Shown: positions 1 to 11,340 of the stretch, piece after piece | Position numbering within the stretch: position 1 is the stretch's first letter | Layout: each line of letters opens with the position of its first letter | The notes under the pieces: generated by a model | Seen by the model: the letters and a program-made list of their open reading frames with translations, nothing else | What the model was told of the DNA's origin: nothing | The model's database searches: none | Assembly (NCBI RefSeq): GCF_019649055.1 | Contig: NW_026570397.1 | Coordinates: 62,001 to 126,000, forward strand | DNA: 64,000 nt | Direction: 5' to 3' | Source: Paramacrobiotus metropolitanus | Taxonomy: Eukaryota; Tardigrada; Eutardigrada; Parachela; Macrobiotidae | Position numbers and translations under genes: made by a program

Positions 1-3000
1 ACACTTTTTCGTACGTTTCCGTACCATTATTCCGAGCACCGGCAACAAAGTATTTCTGCAGCTATCATCCTGGAAATAAGTGGTCTATCTCAAGAAAACT
101 GCCTCCTGAAGCCTAAAGGTGAGTAAAAGGGATCAGGAAAAATTTCGAATATAATTATATCGATGAACCGCAGGCTCGGAGGCTCCTATGGTGTCACCCG
201 TCTGCCTACTGTACATACAAATCTGGTTTATATCGCGTTTATGGCAAAGAAAGAAAATAAATTTTGCGACTCTCTGCAGCCTGCACATACAGAGTACTTA
301 CACTAACTTTAATAATAATTATACGTATGCGGCGTTTTGCTTTTTTCCCCATTTAAACTCACTAATCATACAGCTTGATTTACAGCATTTACGTAGGGTG
401 CTCTTCTTCTTGCTGTAATTGCCAGATTTCGCAAAGACAGAATGACGCCGCACGTGGTGCCGGTTTGGCATGATGACGGCTCGAGATTCGAGGAAATTGC
501 ATAATTACTCTTAAAGAGCGCATTCTGCAGGAAAAACTGCATAATTGGATAGCATAATTTATGTCAATGCACGTGGAGGCTGTTGATATTTTTCTTCTAC
601 CTGTACTCATACCGCAAAGGTATTTTTCTGCAGCGCCACTGCACCAGTTGTGCCGATCGAGCAACAACTAACCGCCTTCCGCGGCTGTGAGACGACAGGT
701 CACGGCACTCGTAACTATCCACTCATTCGGCGATGCAATAAACAAATCACTGGTATGTACAATTACGAAAACATTCCGAGCAGCACACGAGTTGTATCTT
801 TTAATGATGCCTCTTAATTTGCCGTAATACTGCACATGTAATGCGTATCACAAAAGCGCCCGGTCATTACGGTGTGTTGTTATGGCGTTCATATCTCCAC
901 GAGAGCGTACAATTTACACGCCGCGAATTTACAGTGTGCAACAACCGGCGTTCGCTGTAGACTACAGTTTGCAATGTACGGAATGACAGAAGGTATAAAA
1001 TAAAAAAGTTCAAAAATGTGCAACTTGTTCTTATATTGCAAATCAAATTTAGTTATTATTTAGTAGAGATTACTAGAGACTACCCCGAAAAAACTTGAGC
1101 GCCACATAAGAAATATTTACTCTGACATAAATCCTTTAATTTTTAGGCTGCTAATTAAAATGGGTACCGACAATCAGTACCGTAAATTAAGTAATTATCG
1201 AACTATATAAATATTATTTTAAGAAAAAATCGTACTTCGTAGCAGTACATATTGATACCGGCTGACTAGTCACGTATAACACGTGCAGCACAGCGGGAAA
1301 GAATTTCCTGCATGAATAATGACTACAGTATATACACGACAGTGGCCATCGGGCCATGTGTAATCAGTCATAATAATATAAAAAAAGTGAAAGAATCGCA
1401 TAGAATATACAGTGCTCGATATTGGTGTTATGCGATGGGCCGTTGTGCGGCGACACTTTCACTTGGTGGTGCCAGTGATGCGGATTTGTGGCGCCGCCAC
1501 CAGCTCGGAATTCTTTTGACAAATTAAGCTCATCAGGCCACTAAACACTTTCATCGAGCCAAACACCGATGCGCCATTCGCCATGCGGAATGGCTTCTCA
1601 AGACCTCGCAACAGCGCGTCACGCGCACTTCATCAGAAATTAACAAACGCAAAACAGTAAACTACAGCAGAGCCGTATAAATAATGAAATGTAATGCGTT
1701 TATTAGCGTAATGTTAGTTATGTAAGCAATTAATAATATAATTAATTAAGAAAGTATTTTCATAAATAATCAAATAAAATAACTATTTATTATGATATTA
1801 GTTATAAAAAAATTTAAATCGATATAAGAAAACATTTATTTACTGTATGTACTGTATGTAAATAAGACACGAAAATGCACTTTACCTGTCGGTGTGTCGC
1901 TATGGCGCCCTGTGGTGGGTGCAGTCACATCCAAGCGATGTTTTGGTGGCAGAAGAGCAAGAGATTCCAGTTGAACGTCCGAGGGAAAAACAGCGATTGT
2001 TGTTCGGTTCAGGACATCTCCGGCGTCTCAAAGCAACAACAGCCGGCGTTGAATGCAGCAGAATAACATTATGAAAGCGGTTGTCAATTAAAATAATATC
2101 GAGATCCGGCAGTAGCGCTCAATTCGAAGCAGTAACGCCGCTTGCATAAGCATAACAGCTGTAAGAGACGGTGTCATGCAGGACGCTTGCGCAATGATTA
2201 CAGCGTTACAACGCCAGCCGATCCGGGCGAATTATTGCAGATGAAAGCGGCGGCGTGAGTCAGAGTGGACGCTCGGCACCGGTTGCACGTGCGCTGGAGG
2301 GACTCGCCGAAATGGACAGAAGCACGTGGAACGAGATGCTGGTGATGATGACGCGTATCTTCCACACTTGACTGGCCGTGTGGCGAGCGCTGTTCTTCGC
2401 GTTCTTGGCGTTCCGTTCTGTTCCGTTCTGGACGGGTGAGAAGCGGCGCACACAACAAGACAACTCGCTCAGTCAGTAGTCAGCAGTGCGCGCGCGCTAA
2501 CTGGGTCATCGAGATGGCTGCGAGCATTGTTCGTTGTGATTTTTGGACGATTAACCAAAATCAGCGAGAGCTGTTCGTACACATATACAGATACAGGTAC
2601 ACACTCTCTCTCCGATCTCCGCGCGAAGATTGTACTCTCATTCGCCGTTCTTGTCACTGTGACTATGTGCATTGTTTACCCGTGACGCTGCACTCTCTCC
2701 TTGGGTACGTACCTGTACGTGTGATGTCCGGGTTGTTCGAGATCGCGATCTCGATCTGTTGCCAGTTAAATTGTTATGCTTGCCGGTTGGCGATGGCTTT
2801 GCTGCCTGCTGCCCACTGACCACTGACCACTGGCTAGCCCGAATCCAGCACTCTGTTTTCTCTGCCTGCCAGTGGCCGAGTAGCCTAGTGCGACTACGAT
2901 TTCGAAGTAGAGGACTTCAGTCTTCAGGATTGTTCCCATTTAATTACTACGCACTGCCTGTCTGATTGTTATGTTGTCTGTTATACCGTATAACTGGCTA

Positions 3001-3334
3001 GTTTAGCTTTGATAATATAATTATTAAACCACAGTCTGCTGGGGTACCTGTACGAGTACGAGTATCGTGCAGTGATAATGTAAAGTACATTAATGCAGAA
3101 TTGGCAGGTCTCCTTAGTGCATCATTTCACTAACTAAGTGGGAAGCTGAATTTTAAAGTGTACAATACACAGCATGTTCCTTTCGTTTCGCACGCTGCCG
3201 GTAGCGTGCTGTGTCAGCATCAAAAGCTCGGCCAGTGCCGCACGCTCTGGTCTGGCGGCTTTGTGATTGCGCTCGATTTGACCGTTTCCGATATCTCACT
3301 TTGTCTTTCCGGCGTCCGCGAACACCGCGCACGA
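1..3334. other. intergenic, no gene recognised
   Basis: I see only short, overlapping open frames with no recognisable domain, no consistent splice pattern and no long hydrophobic or repeat-rich segment. A run of GTACGAGTACGAGTA simple sequence lies near 3,045. The stretch 2,200-2,900 is less AT-rich than its surroundings and could hold a promoter or 5' untranslated exon, but nothing specific supports that. Confidence 0.5.
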
Positions 3335-4025
3335 CTGAAGGGAAGTGACCTGACACATGGCACCAAGTTCGTGTACATACACAAAAAATTTACTTACTGT
3401 AATGACACAGGTTTAAGGAACACGAAAACAACCCGGTCTGATTTCCTAAGAATTTATTTGCATTTTTTTCTGACATTCTTTAGCTGGAGGATTTGTATAT
3501 CATAGAATCTATTAGATTCACCGTATATTGGTGGGAATAACTAATTCCCAGTCGGATACTGCGCGGCGCGCGCACAGTGCGTGTAGTATCCGACTGGGAA
3601 TCTTGGCTGTTGGGAAATTCCACAAAGTTTAAATGCATTTATTTGTACCGAAATTTTTGCGATTTTGCATACTTCATTTATTTTTGATATATAACTGTAA
3701 GCACACGTGAGTACGAGCACAGACTAAAAGTTGGTTTTTTTCAAACTGTAAAATGAATTTCACAAATTTTGAAATTGCGATTTTTGCATATACAAGTGTA
3801 ATCGCACCTGGGTACGAAGGCCGTTTCTACCAGACTAAATGTTATATTTTTTTTAATTTGTAAAATGAATTTCACAATTTTTGAAATTTATTTTAAAATA
3901 TGAAAACAAAAATTAAAACATTCTTTTTACTGTACAATATGGAAAAGGTGTTTGGATGTGTGCGAACGTAAAAATTTTCACGCATGTGCACCAAATTGGC
4001 ACATTGTACTGGGCAACAGGTACAG
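3335..4025. repeat. diverged copy of the foldback MITE family
   Basis: The left end (GGGAAGTGACCTG... then a CACATGGCACCAAGTTCGTG-like segment) and the right end (GTGCACCAAATTGGCAC... near 3,985-4,010) are degraded versions of the inverted termini of the element at 7,107-7,817. The interior shares an AATTCCACAAAGTTTAAATG-type segment and an AT-rich TGAATTTCACAA/TTTGAAATTTATTTTAAAAT segment with it. Boundaries are approximate and no target-site duplication was found. The hairpin cluster at 3,506-3,601 lies inside this copy. Confidence 0.55.
3505..3601. repeat. cluster of nested short hairpins
   Basis: Four adjacent inverted repeats: GAATCTATTAGATTC, CACC..GGTG around GTATATT, GGGAAT/ATTCCC around AACTA, and a perfect 17-bp arm pair (3,544-3,560 with 3,585-3,601; arm ATTCCCAGTCGGATACT) around a GC-rich loop. 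Function unknown. Confidence 0.7.
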
Positions 4026-4633
4026 TACATCATGAGCAAAATACAGGCACGCTAATTTCGCTAATTTTATTATCATCTCTTCACCAAAAACTTCCGCAGT
4101 AAGTTCAGAAACGATCAATAATTTAAGCATAAACTGAAAAAGGCGCCCTGATGATCTAATTAATTTTGTGCTCCTCGGCGCTGTCCCCGTACGTGATCGC
4201 TACCGCATTTCCTCGTTGCATGAATTGCTTTCCCTATATTCGCAAATCAAAAACAGTTTTTATGACAGTGTAGCCAAAAAAATTGGATATATGGGCGTTA
4301 AAACAGCAACACTGCTTGGGAATTCTGGGTGAAATCTGAAAAATATTCTACAAGATTTATACGGAAATACTCTTTTGAATAAAGAGACTTTATTCAAAAG
4401 TCTCTTTGTGCACCTTCAAATTTAGTGCAAAAGCGCAGGTTGATAAGAAAGACGGCTTTTATATGAATCAAGATTCAAACATTTTGTTGAAATTTAAAAT
4501 GTATTCAGAAATTTAAAATTCATTTTAAAATAAAAGGAAATGGTTTTACTGGTTTGCAAAGAAACTTTGTGTATGTATTGCATGTGCACGTCACCTCCTG
4601 GCGGCTCCTGCATATAATTATGTTTTTCTCTGT
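4026..4633. other. intergenic, AT-rich, one hairpin
   Basis: No coding signal. A perfect stem TTTTGAATAAAG / CTTTATTCAAAA with a 3-nt loop lies at about 4,372-4,398. A short AT-rich piece near 4,490-4,540 (AATTCATTTTAAAAT) resembles the interior of the foldback family. Confidence 0.5.
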
Positions 4634-5640
4634 TTGTGGTTACAAGCAAATCTTCCGGTTGCAAAAGGCGATCTCGGAATAAAAAACCTGGAGAACCTTG
4701 CATTCACGGCCTTCCTGTCCTCGTACTCCGTGAGTTCGCTAACTTTAGAGAGAGATCGTCGACTTCATCCCGGAGATGTACTGCGTCGATGCTCCTGCAG
4801 AGTGGCGAGACGTGACTCGATCAAACGACATTCCAGCCACTGGTGCGAGAAAACTCCAAAAGTATGGGACGAGCGCCGTACCAACAGTAAGGGACAATCA
4901 CGGAAAGTATCAATAGTACCGTACAACGGGTGCGAACGGCAATCTGGAATGACCTTTCCGGCCTAGCCCAGTTCCTCGGTGTCAGCACAAAAGGAAATAG
5001 AGCGTGGCTTGGAGCATATCCAGCCGCCCTTCTCGACAATCTCATCACCGATTCCGCGGTGAGGATCACAGTGGGTTTACGCCTTGGAGCACCGGTCATT
5101 GCCCCACACCGTTGTGTGGGCGGAGATTGGGCCGACGCCTCCGCTGCAAGAAAAGCCGTGGAAGAATCCCTGAATATAAATGTCTGAACGCTATTTTTGG
5201 AAGCGCAGTTTTGCATCTCTGGCTTTGAAAGGGAGCTGGAGGCACAAGGTTTCTGTCCAGCAGATAACAAGCGCCCAGATGTTGTTACCTTGACACCATG
5301 GGAGAGAGTGCAAATGTTGACATAATAGCCAAATCGCACATCGTAGCAACGTCCACACGAGCGGGAGCGGTGGCAGCGCAGGCCGAGCAAAGCAAGGTGG
5401 AAAAAATTACCGAGACATCTCCCAAGGCTACGTACCTGTTTGGCGCTTTGGGCTTCGGGACGGCAGGACCGCCGGGACCGAGAGCTACCCGTATGGTGAC
5501 AGTGGTTGCAGAGAAAGTTCAACAGGAAACCGGCGAACAGATGGGCACAGAAATTCTGCGCCAGCGGATCAGCATTGAAATCCAACGAGGCAATGCGGCA
5601 ATGCGGCATCTGTCCTGGGAACGGCACCGATAGGGGCAAA
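4634..5640 (+). pseudogene. decayed retroelement polyprotein, RT C-terminal region
   Basis: Pieces of one protein appear in order but in shifting frames. A segment near 4,650 reads LPVAKGDLGIKNLENLAFTA. A second near 5,000-5,110 reads AWLGAYPAALLDNLITDSAV, followed by a VGLRLG...PH.C block. A third near 5,250-5,300 reads NKRPDVVTLTPWERV, then a YRDISQGYVPVWRFG-like block, and the segment ends in QRISIEIQRGNAA near 5,590. This order (LPvr.GGLGi, GLRLG....H.C, RPDg.tl.PW, Q+lS.aiqrGNAa) is the conserved tail found after reverse transcriptase in many animal retroelement-derived predicted proteins. Frameshifts and stops break it, so it is a dead remnant. The long open frame on the opposite strand here is a shadow. 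Confidence 0.6.
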
Positions 5641-5789
5641 TTTAAATAAAATGTTCTCGGTGAGTAAACCCCATATTGGTCAGTTGATGGCGAGGAATAA
5701 AAGATATTTTCTTTGTCTGAGAAATTTACAATACAATTAAAATACTGCTCTATCCATCTGCGGTGGAAACGCTGGGTGTGCTTGGAGAA

Positions 5790-5945
5790 GCGCGAAAGAT
5801 ATGGTCAGCTTCGTTGGACCCCTGATTCGGGGAAAGACAGGAGAAAGTCGATCTACCGCCTTCTTGAAACAACGCATTAGTCTAGCGATAATGAAGGGAA
5901 ACGCTGCCGCAGTTTTAGGCACTTTTCCCGGCAGAAGTAAATTTG
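5790..5945 (+). pseudogene. second copy of the retroelement C-terminal tail
   Basis: A short open segment contains FLKQRISLAIMKGNAAAVLG, a near match to the last block of the remnant just upstream (QRISIEIQRGNAA) and closer to the family consensus. It is therefore a separate, partly duplicated copy rather than the same frame continued. No start, no other domains. Confidence 0.55.
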
Positions 5946-6529
5946 AGGAAGGGAATGATTTTGGTTGTTTTTGGAATGTGTAACCGTAGTATGTAATAAT
6001 TGTTGCTGAGCACGAAGGAAACCAATTATTAAACTTTACATTGCATTAAAATACTAATGTCCGATACGTCATATATTTTGATTTGAACTGGTCTGTAATC
6101 CCATGAAAACTAATCCACTAGACACAATAATGGTTAAGAATACGGCGTAGATTTGTCACGGGCAGCTGTAAGGGCGGGACGCCCCGCCCTCCTGAGTAGC
6201 TATTCGCTGTTTCTGGGGATTTCCACCCCGCACATTGCTGCGCTGTTTTGACGGACCTGCAGCACAGTTGCACTGGCTGCAGGATCCTTCCTCATTAGTC
6301 TGGTGTTGCTGCGCCACGGTGCGCATTAGATTCGGCAATAAAGCCTCATCCGGGTTCACCGCTGTTCGCTGTCGAGGATACGCGTGGCGCCCATACGGCC
6401 CCGCGTTATACAGCTCTGCCGGGATACTGGTCAGGAACCTCGTGAAACGATTTGCACTCCTATATATGTTGCTTTTACTTTGCAACGTACTCGTATATGC
6501 GACTTGACTGTCAGAATGTGAAGGAATTC
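5946..6529. other. intergenic, no gene recognised
   Basis: Overlapping short open frames on both strands (for example 6,156-6,536 minus) carry no recognisable motif. Nothing else supportable. Confidence 0.45.
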
Positions 6530-6970
6530 GGTCCATAATGCTTTTGGTACACCTGTCTCCTGTTGGATGTAAATCTTCCGGAATTTTATTATTTCGCCTA
6601 TACTTTCCCGATTTCCCAACCGGATGCTGCGCGCCCGAACTGTTTCCACGCCCACGTATAATACAATGGGTCAGTTTTGCATTTTGGCAACAGCCAAGTG
6701 TACTGTACGGTACGCATGGTGCATGGTGCTGTCGCTTACACAGGTTTGCGTTAGTTAAAACGACTCAGCTTTTAAGTGACTACGGATACAAGACACCAGA
6801 TGTGGTAGAGCACGCAAACTTTTCAAACAATGCAACATGTTTAATTTATTTGTCTGTAAAATGTCGTGAAACGTTGCACAATAATGTTGCGGGGAAAGAG
6901 CGCGAAGGAAAAAGTCATCATGCAGGAATTTTTTACCTATAAACCCATGTACTGGGCCACTTCTCGTTTA
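6530..6970. repeat. partial copy of the foldback MITE family
   Basis: The segment follows the right half of the element at 7,107-7,817: a GGAATTTTATTATTTCGCC stretch, an AACCGGATGCTGCGCGC...TTTCCACGCC block corresponding to AACCGGATGTTGCGCGC...TTTTCACGCC, and an end reading CCCATGTACTGGGCCACTTC versus CCATGTACCGGCCCACTTCC. Only one arm is evident, so this is a truncated or decayed copy. Confidence 0.5.
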
Positions 6971-7106
6971 GCTGTACTTGTGCATATAAATAAATATAAA
7001 GTATGTAAGTACTAAGTAGATATTTTTATGCTGTTGATTTTGCATGTACCCAACCGAAATACAGACTGAATGGCTTTGTCTGTAAAAGCGGCTGGGAGCA
7101 GCTTAA

Positions 7107-7817
7107 AGGGAAGTGGGCCGGTACATGGTACCAAATTCGTGTACATGCACGAAATCTTTCACTTTCGCGCACTCCCAAACACATTTTTGTTTTATTTTAT
7201 GACATTTTGTATAGACGGGCGTGAAAACCGTTTGTACGCGCAACATCCGGTTCGAGAGTTATGGGTGTTAGAAATTCCAAAAAGTTTAAATGCATTTCGG
7301 TGTACCAAGTCTCATTATGGACCGATCTCCTTCAAATTTCGCACATAAATGCATACGGTCATGAAGATCGTTTTTACACCGATCCAGACTTTCATGATTT
7401 TTTCAAATTTTAAAATGAATTTTAGAATCTTTGAAATTTATTTTAAAATTTGAAAAACATGCTAGAACAGTGGATCGTGTGACGACATCGTCCTTACAGG
7501 AGATCTCGATACTGCGACAATCGGTGTAAAAACGCTCGTCCTGGCCAGGTGCATTTACGTGCAAAATTTGAAAGAGATCGTTCCACAATGACACTTTTGT
7601 TACACCGGAATGTAAGTATTTAAGCTTTTTGGAATTTTCTAACCGCCATAACTTACGAACCGGATGTTGCGCGCACAAACGGTTTTCACGCCAGTGTATA
7701 CAAATTATCTGGCTACAGAATGGCCTAAAACGAGACAAAAATGTATTTGGGAGTGCGCGAAAGTGAACTTTTCGTGCATGCACACGAATTTGGTACCATG
7801 TACCGGCCCACTTCCCT
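7107..7817. mobile_element. foldback MITE with arms of about 340 bp, flanked by TTAA
   Basis: Nearly the whole element is an inverted repeat. The left arm starts AGGGAAGTGGGCCGGTACAT and the right arm ends with its reverse complement. Matching continues through TGGTACCAAATTCGTG, the ACTTTCGCGCACTCCCAAA block and the AACATCCGGTTCG block to the AT-rich centre near 7,440. Both ends abut TTAA (7,103-7,106 and 7,818-7,821), the target-site duplication of piggyBac-type transposons. TTAA is palindromic and could equally belong to the terminal repeats. There is no transposase frame, so the element is nonautonomous. Confidence 0.8.
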
Positions 7818-7821
7818 TTAA

Positions 7822-9484
7822 GTATATGCGCATCTCAGCGCATCCGCGTTTATATAATTTCGTGCATCTGATATAACCCAGTCGACAGTTTTTTCAGTGT
7901 TCTTTCTAAACTGCTGCAGTCTAGCTGCTCTGGGATGATGACTTTGATTAATTTAATAATACGAAATTAAAAACCCTGTTGCCAAATCTATTGTGGTACC
8001 TTATGGTACGATTCAGCGGTTGCTCGACGTCCTGTACAATACAATACTGAGTGCTGCGCGTAAATTAACTGTGCATCCCTTTACCTTGGACTGTTATGCA
8101 TAATAATTAATAGCATAACGCACGCGACGCGGGCACGTAATTTGTTATCATGATTGTCGTACCATTAATCCTTGTAAATACTGGGCATTACTTTTGAATG
8201 GACAAACGTACAGACATGGCAGTTAATGACCTCAGACCGACTCGGCGTTATATTATGTACAACAGAGCGGAATGCGAAGTCAAAGTGTCTAGAAGTGTAA
8301 CAGGAAACTTTTGGGCGATGATATAATATAAGTAAGTATAAAGGGAACCCTAACTTCATCCGGAAGAGTCTAGTCCGGACTCGGGAAAAACGCCTCCAGG
8401 GTCACTAGGCGCACGCACAGTACGCGCCGGACAGTACGATACATAGAACGCGCCAGGACTGAACGGAAGCAGCGAATTCAGGACAGCAGGAATAATATTC
8501 CCGTAGCCCCGAATGTTCTACTTCCGTATTAGGGCGCTATACCCAAAAGAGCTCCTGACTTGAATTAAGCGGCAACATGCCCGCTAAGAGCGGTGGCAGG
8601 ATCTAAGCCGGGAATAATCCGTGCAACCTGCCGCTAATGGGGTCATCATGATCATGATTTTGGGTCGAAATGAAAAATCCGTGTAAAGCGCGCGAGATCG
8701 TCTTCCGGGCAATAACCATAAACTAGTAATATTCCTAGTAATGCCGCTGACATACAAGCACAATATTCCGCCATCAAGCCTTCTCGCCGCAACACTGGCT
8801 AATGTTTATATTAATCAGCATTTCACAAGATAAACTCTCCTTATACTATTGGTTTGTACGCGAGACGGCATTGTTGTCGCGCGGCTTGGCCGGCCGGGAC
8901 GTCACGAATGTGCCACCGGCGGAAGAAACTAATATAGCGAAATCAAGCGAATTGTGATAACAACTCGCTAGCTCCGCCCAACGCCAGGTAATTGCAGTCA
9001 TCGTGGGTCAGAGTTGTTAGAAAACGTTGTTGAGAACAAAAGGTGTGAGTAGGTAACGTCGTGCTTGGAATGGGGTAGTTGTCCTCAAACTGCGAAACGG
9101 CGACTGCATGCACAGTGTCATAATCATGTTATAACGCGCGAAATCTCCCTTTCGGCCACGCTCCAAATACGCATACGCCGGCTGCAAACAAGGATGTACG
9201 GTAGCCGGCGAAACGACGGCGAAACGACTGTCAGCCGCTGCACGCTCGCTCGGCGACCGAGAAAGCTAAGCGCCGGCCGCTGTGGTCATCGCCGGCATAA
9301 ACAGATGCGCCGGCGATATTGATAGACCTTCACCGATTGCCGCAGATTGCCGCTGGCGCCGCAATATAACCAAAATCACACATTCTTACCCAAATCTACA
9401 AAGCTTCCGCATTAAGCGCATAAAATATCCATTGTACCTTTTTCAGCGAAACTAAACGATCGAGCGAGAGTTTGGCGGTGCTGG
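7822..9484. other. intergenic, no gene recognised
   Basis: No convincing coding frame or repeat. GC content rises towards 8,900-9,300, upstream of the gene starting at 9,630, which suits a promoter-proximal region. Confidence 0.45.
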
Positions 9485-9490
9485 TCAGTT
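9485..9490 (+). promoter_or_regulatory. candidate initiator (TCAGTT) of the gene at 9,630
   Basis: TCAGTT matches the arthropod-type initiator and lies 140 nt upstream of the ATG. I see no TATA box 25-35 nt before it, so it is weak evidence alone. Confidence 0.3.
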
Positions 9491-9629
9491 GCAAAGTTCA
9501 CTCGCTACTGCTCACTCGGGCCGGATTTGATCACAGCCATCGTTCTGAGCCGGCAGTGTTGCGCCAGTCTTAGCGCCTCTCGTTTGCGGATACATATCTG
9601 TACCGGTATATACCGTCCTATACTCAACC

Positions 9630-11340
9630 ATGGCCCAGTCCTGGAGGAGACTTATCTTCACAATCTTCCTGATGAACCTGCTGACCCGCAGCCTCGTCCT
9701 GGCCGAGATCAGCCAGAGGAGTTTCGCCGAGGAAGACGACGAGGCGGTGCTGGTGCGCAAGACCCGCCAGTCCAACAGCGCCGGATATAACTCCTTCGTC
9801 AACATCGCCGACCTCTTCCTCTCGGCGCTTAACGTCATACCCACCACCAACACAGCCGTTACGAATGCCAGTACCCTGACCATTTCTACGTCCTTCTGGA
9901 CAACCTTCTTCTACATCCTTCAGGTACGGTAAATTAACTTATACATACATATTATTTTCCGAGTAGGGCAACCACAAATTTCTAGTAGCCTGCTAAGATA
10001 TCGCCGCTAATGCAGTTGGGTAATAATTACATTAATATGTTAACGTGTCCAATACATTTATTTTTGTAGCTGTATCTTCTGAGTTCGGTTCCTAAATCTT
10101 TTAATTTAGCGTAATTTTATTTCATAAAATCGGTCCAGAAGTACAATTTTCTAAATTATCCAAAAAAATTGCTAACCGCCTGAGAAGATATCTATTTGCT
10201 TTAGTTGTTAGTATAATATTAAAAATATTAGAAATAATAGCCGGCTAAATGTACGGTGCGATGACGGTGCTGCTTTGCACTTGCAGTATCTGACGTTCTT
10301 CGTGTGGTTCGTGATGGTGCTGTTCTTCTACGTGGGCGGCGTCATCATCCTCTTCCTCTTCGCCATCGTCTCGCCAGCCAGCACCGACTACCTCTCCAAC
10401 GGCTTCTTCAACGGCGCCCTCTTCCGCTCCTTCGAAGACGAGAACATGCCGCTCTTCGATAAGGTCACCAGCGTCGGCTACGGCTTCCTCGACCGCACCA
10501 GCGAGCTGTACAAACTGGCCACGTCGCCGCAGTGCAGCCGGTACGCCATGTGCCACCTCTCCTCCACGCTCGGTGACCAGGAAGCCAATGGATTCATCTT
10601 CAAGGATCTCCTCAGGTTAGTCTATCCACTACTGAGCTTTTTCATGTACAGTATCCGGTAGATTCCCGTATATAATCTACTTCGGAAACCATATAAAACT
10701 TTGGTCTTAATAAACGAATAAAATAATTAAAAACTACCACAGTTATTACAGTAGATTTATAATTCTAAAAACGAGATTTTTTTTACGGTATGTCAGATAT
10801 TTGTTTGTACATAAATGCGATAGAAACCGACTTTCCGGTTTTTCTTAAAAAACTAGGTCAGTCTGGTATTAAATGCCAATCTCATTTTGCATATTAAAAA
10901 AATACGTCAAATAAAAATCGTCAATTAATTAAACATAATACCAACATATATTACAATGACGCAAAGCGAAATTAAAAATGTGCAGTGCTTAAACGTGCAG
11001 TTAAGGGACTTTTCAAGATTTTTTGTGGAGTTGTCTGTAATATTTATTATTTACTTAATACATGTTTTTGAAAGATTTGGCAATTTGACCGCTTTTGGGA
11101 AAGCAGTAATCACGATTTGGCGAAAAGCGGCAAAATTTGAGTAATTGACGATGTGTGTTGTGTGCCTTATGTAGGTCACTATCATCGGCCATGGACAACA
11201 AGATGTCCGGATTCGACGGCATGAGTCGCAGCGTCAACGTTGGCTTGCTGACCGGCGACTGCGAGGAACCAATGATGAGCTGCCCGGAACTGGCGCCGTA
11301 CTTCAAGAAGGTGGCCGAGACGTGGTCCAACTACCTATAA
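9630..11340 (+). CDS. uncharacterised membrane/secreted protein, 262 aa, three exons
   Basis: Exons 9,630-9,923, 10,287-10,615 and 11,175-11,340 join with phases 0 and 2 at donors CAG/GTACGG and CAG/GTTAGT and acceptors TTGCAG and ATGTAG; the stop is TAA. The N-terminus (RRLIFTIFLMNLLTRSLVLA) looks like a signal peptide. A polar stretch with a possible dibasic-type site (VRKTRQS) follows. Residues about 99-127 form a long aromatic/aliphatic transmembrane segment. The C-terminal half is polar and has four cysteines in two pairs (C181/C187, C237/C244) that may form disulphides if lumenal. I do not recognise the family. If the signal is cleaved the cysteine domain would face the cytoplasm; if it acts as an anchor, both ends could be on the same side. 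It lies on the same strand as the FAS-like gene, 2.2 kb upstream of it, with no sign of functional linkage. Confidence 0.85.

Noticed and set aside
2436-2965. Overlapping 97-127-codon plus-strand frames as a gene
   Set aside because: Two different frames are open over the same DNA, neither with a domain, signal peptide or splice support.
4821-5639. 272-codon minus-strand frame
   Set aside because: It is antisense to recognisable retroelement tail motifs on the plus strand, and its own translation has no domain.
7240-7260. GGTTCGA as a tRNA or RNA polymerase III B-box
   Set aside because: No A-box or cloverleaf partner; the segment is part of the MITE arm and is repeated in inverted form. 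I found no tRNA or rRNA gene in the window.
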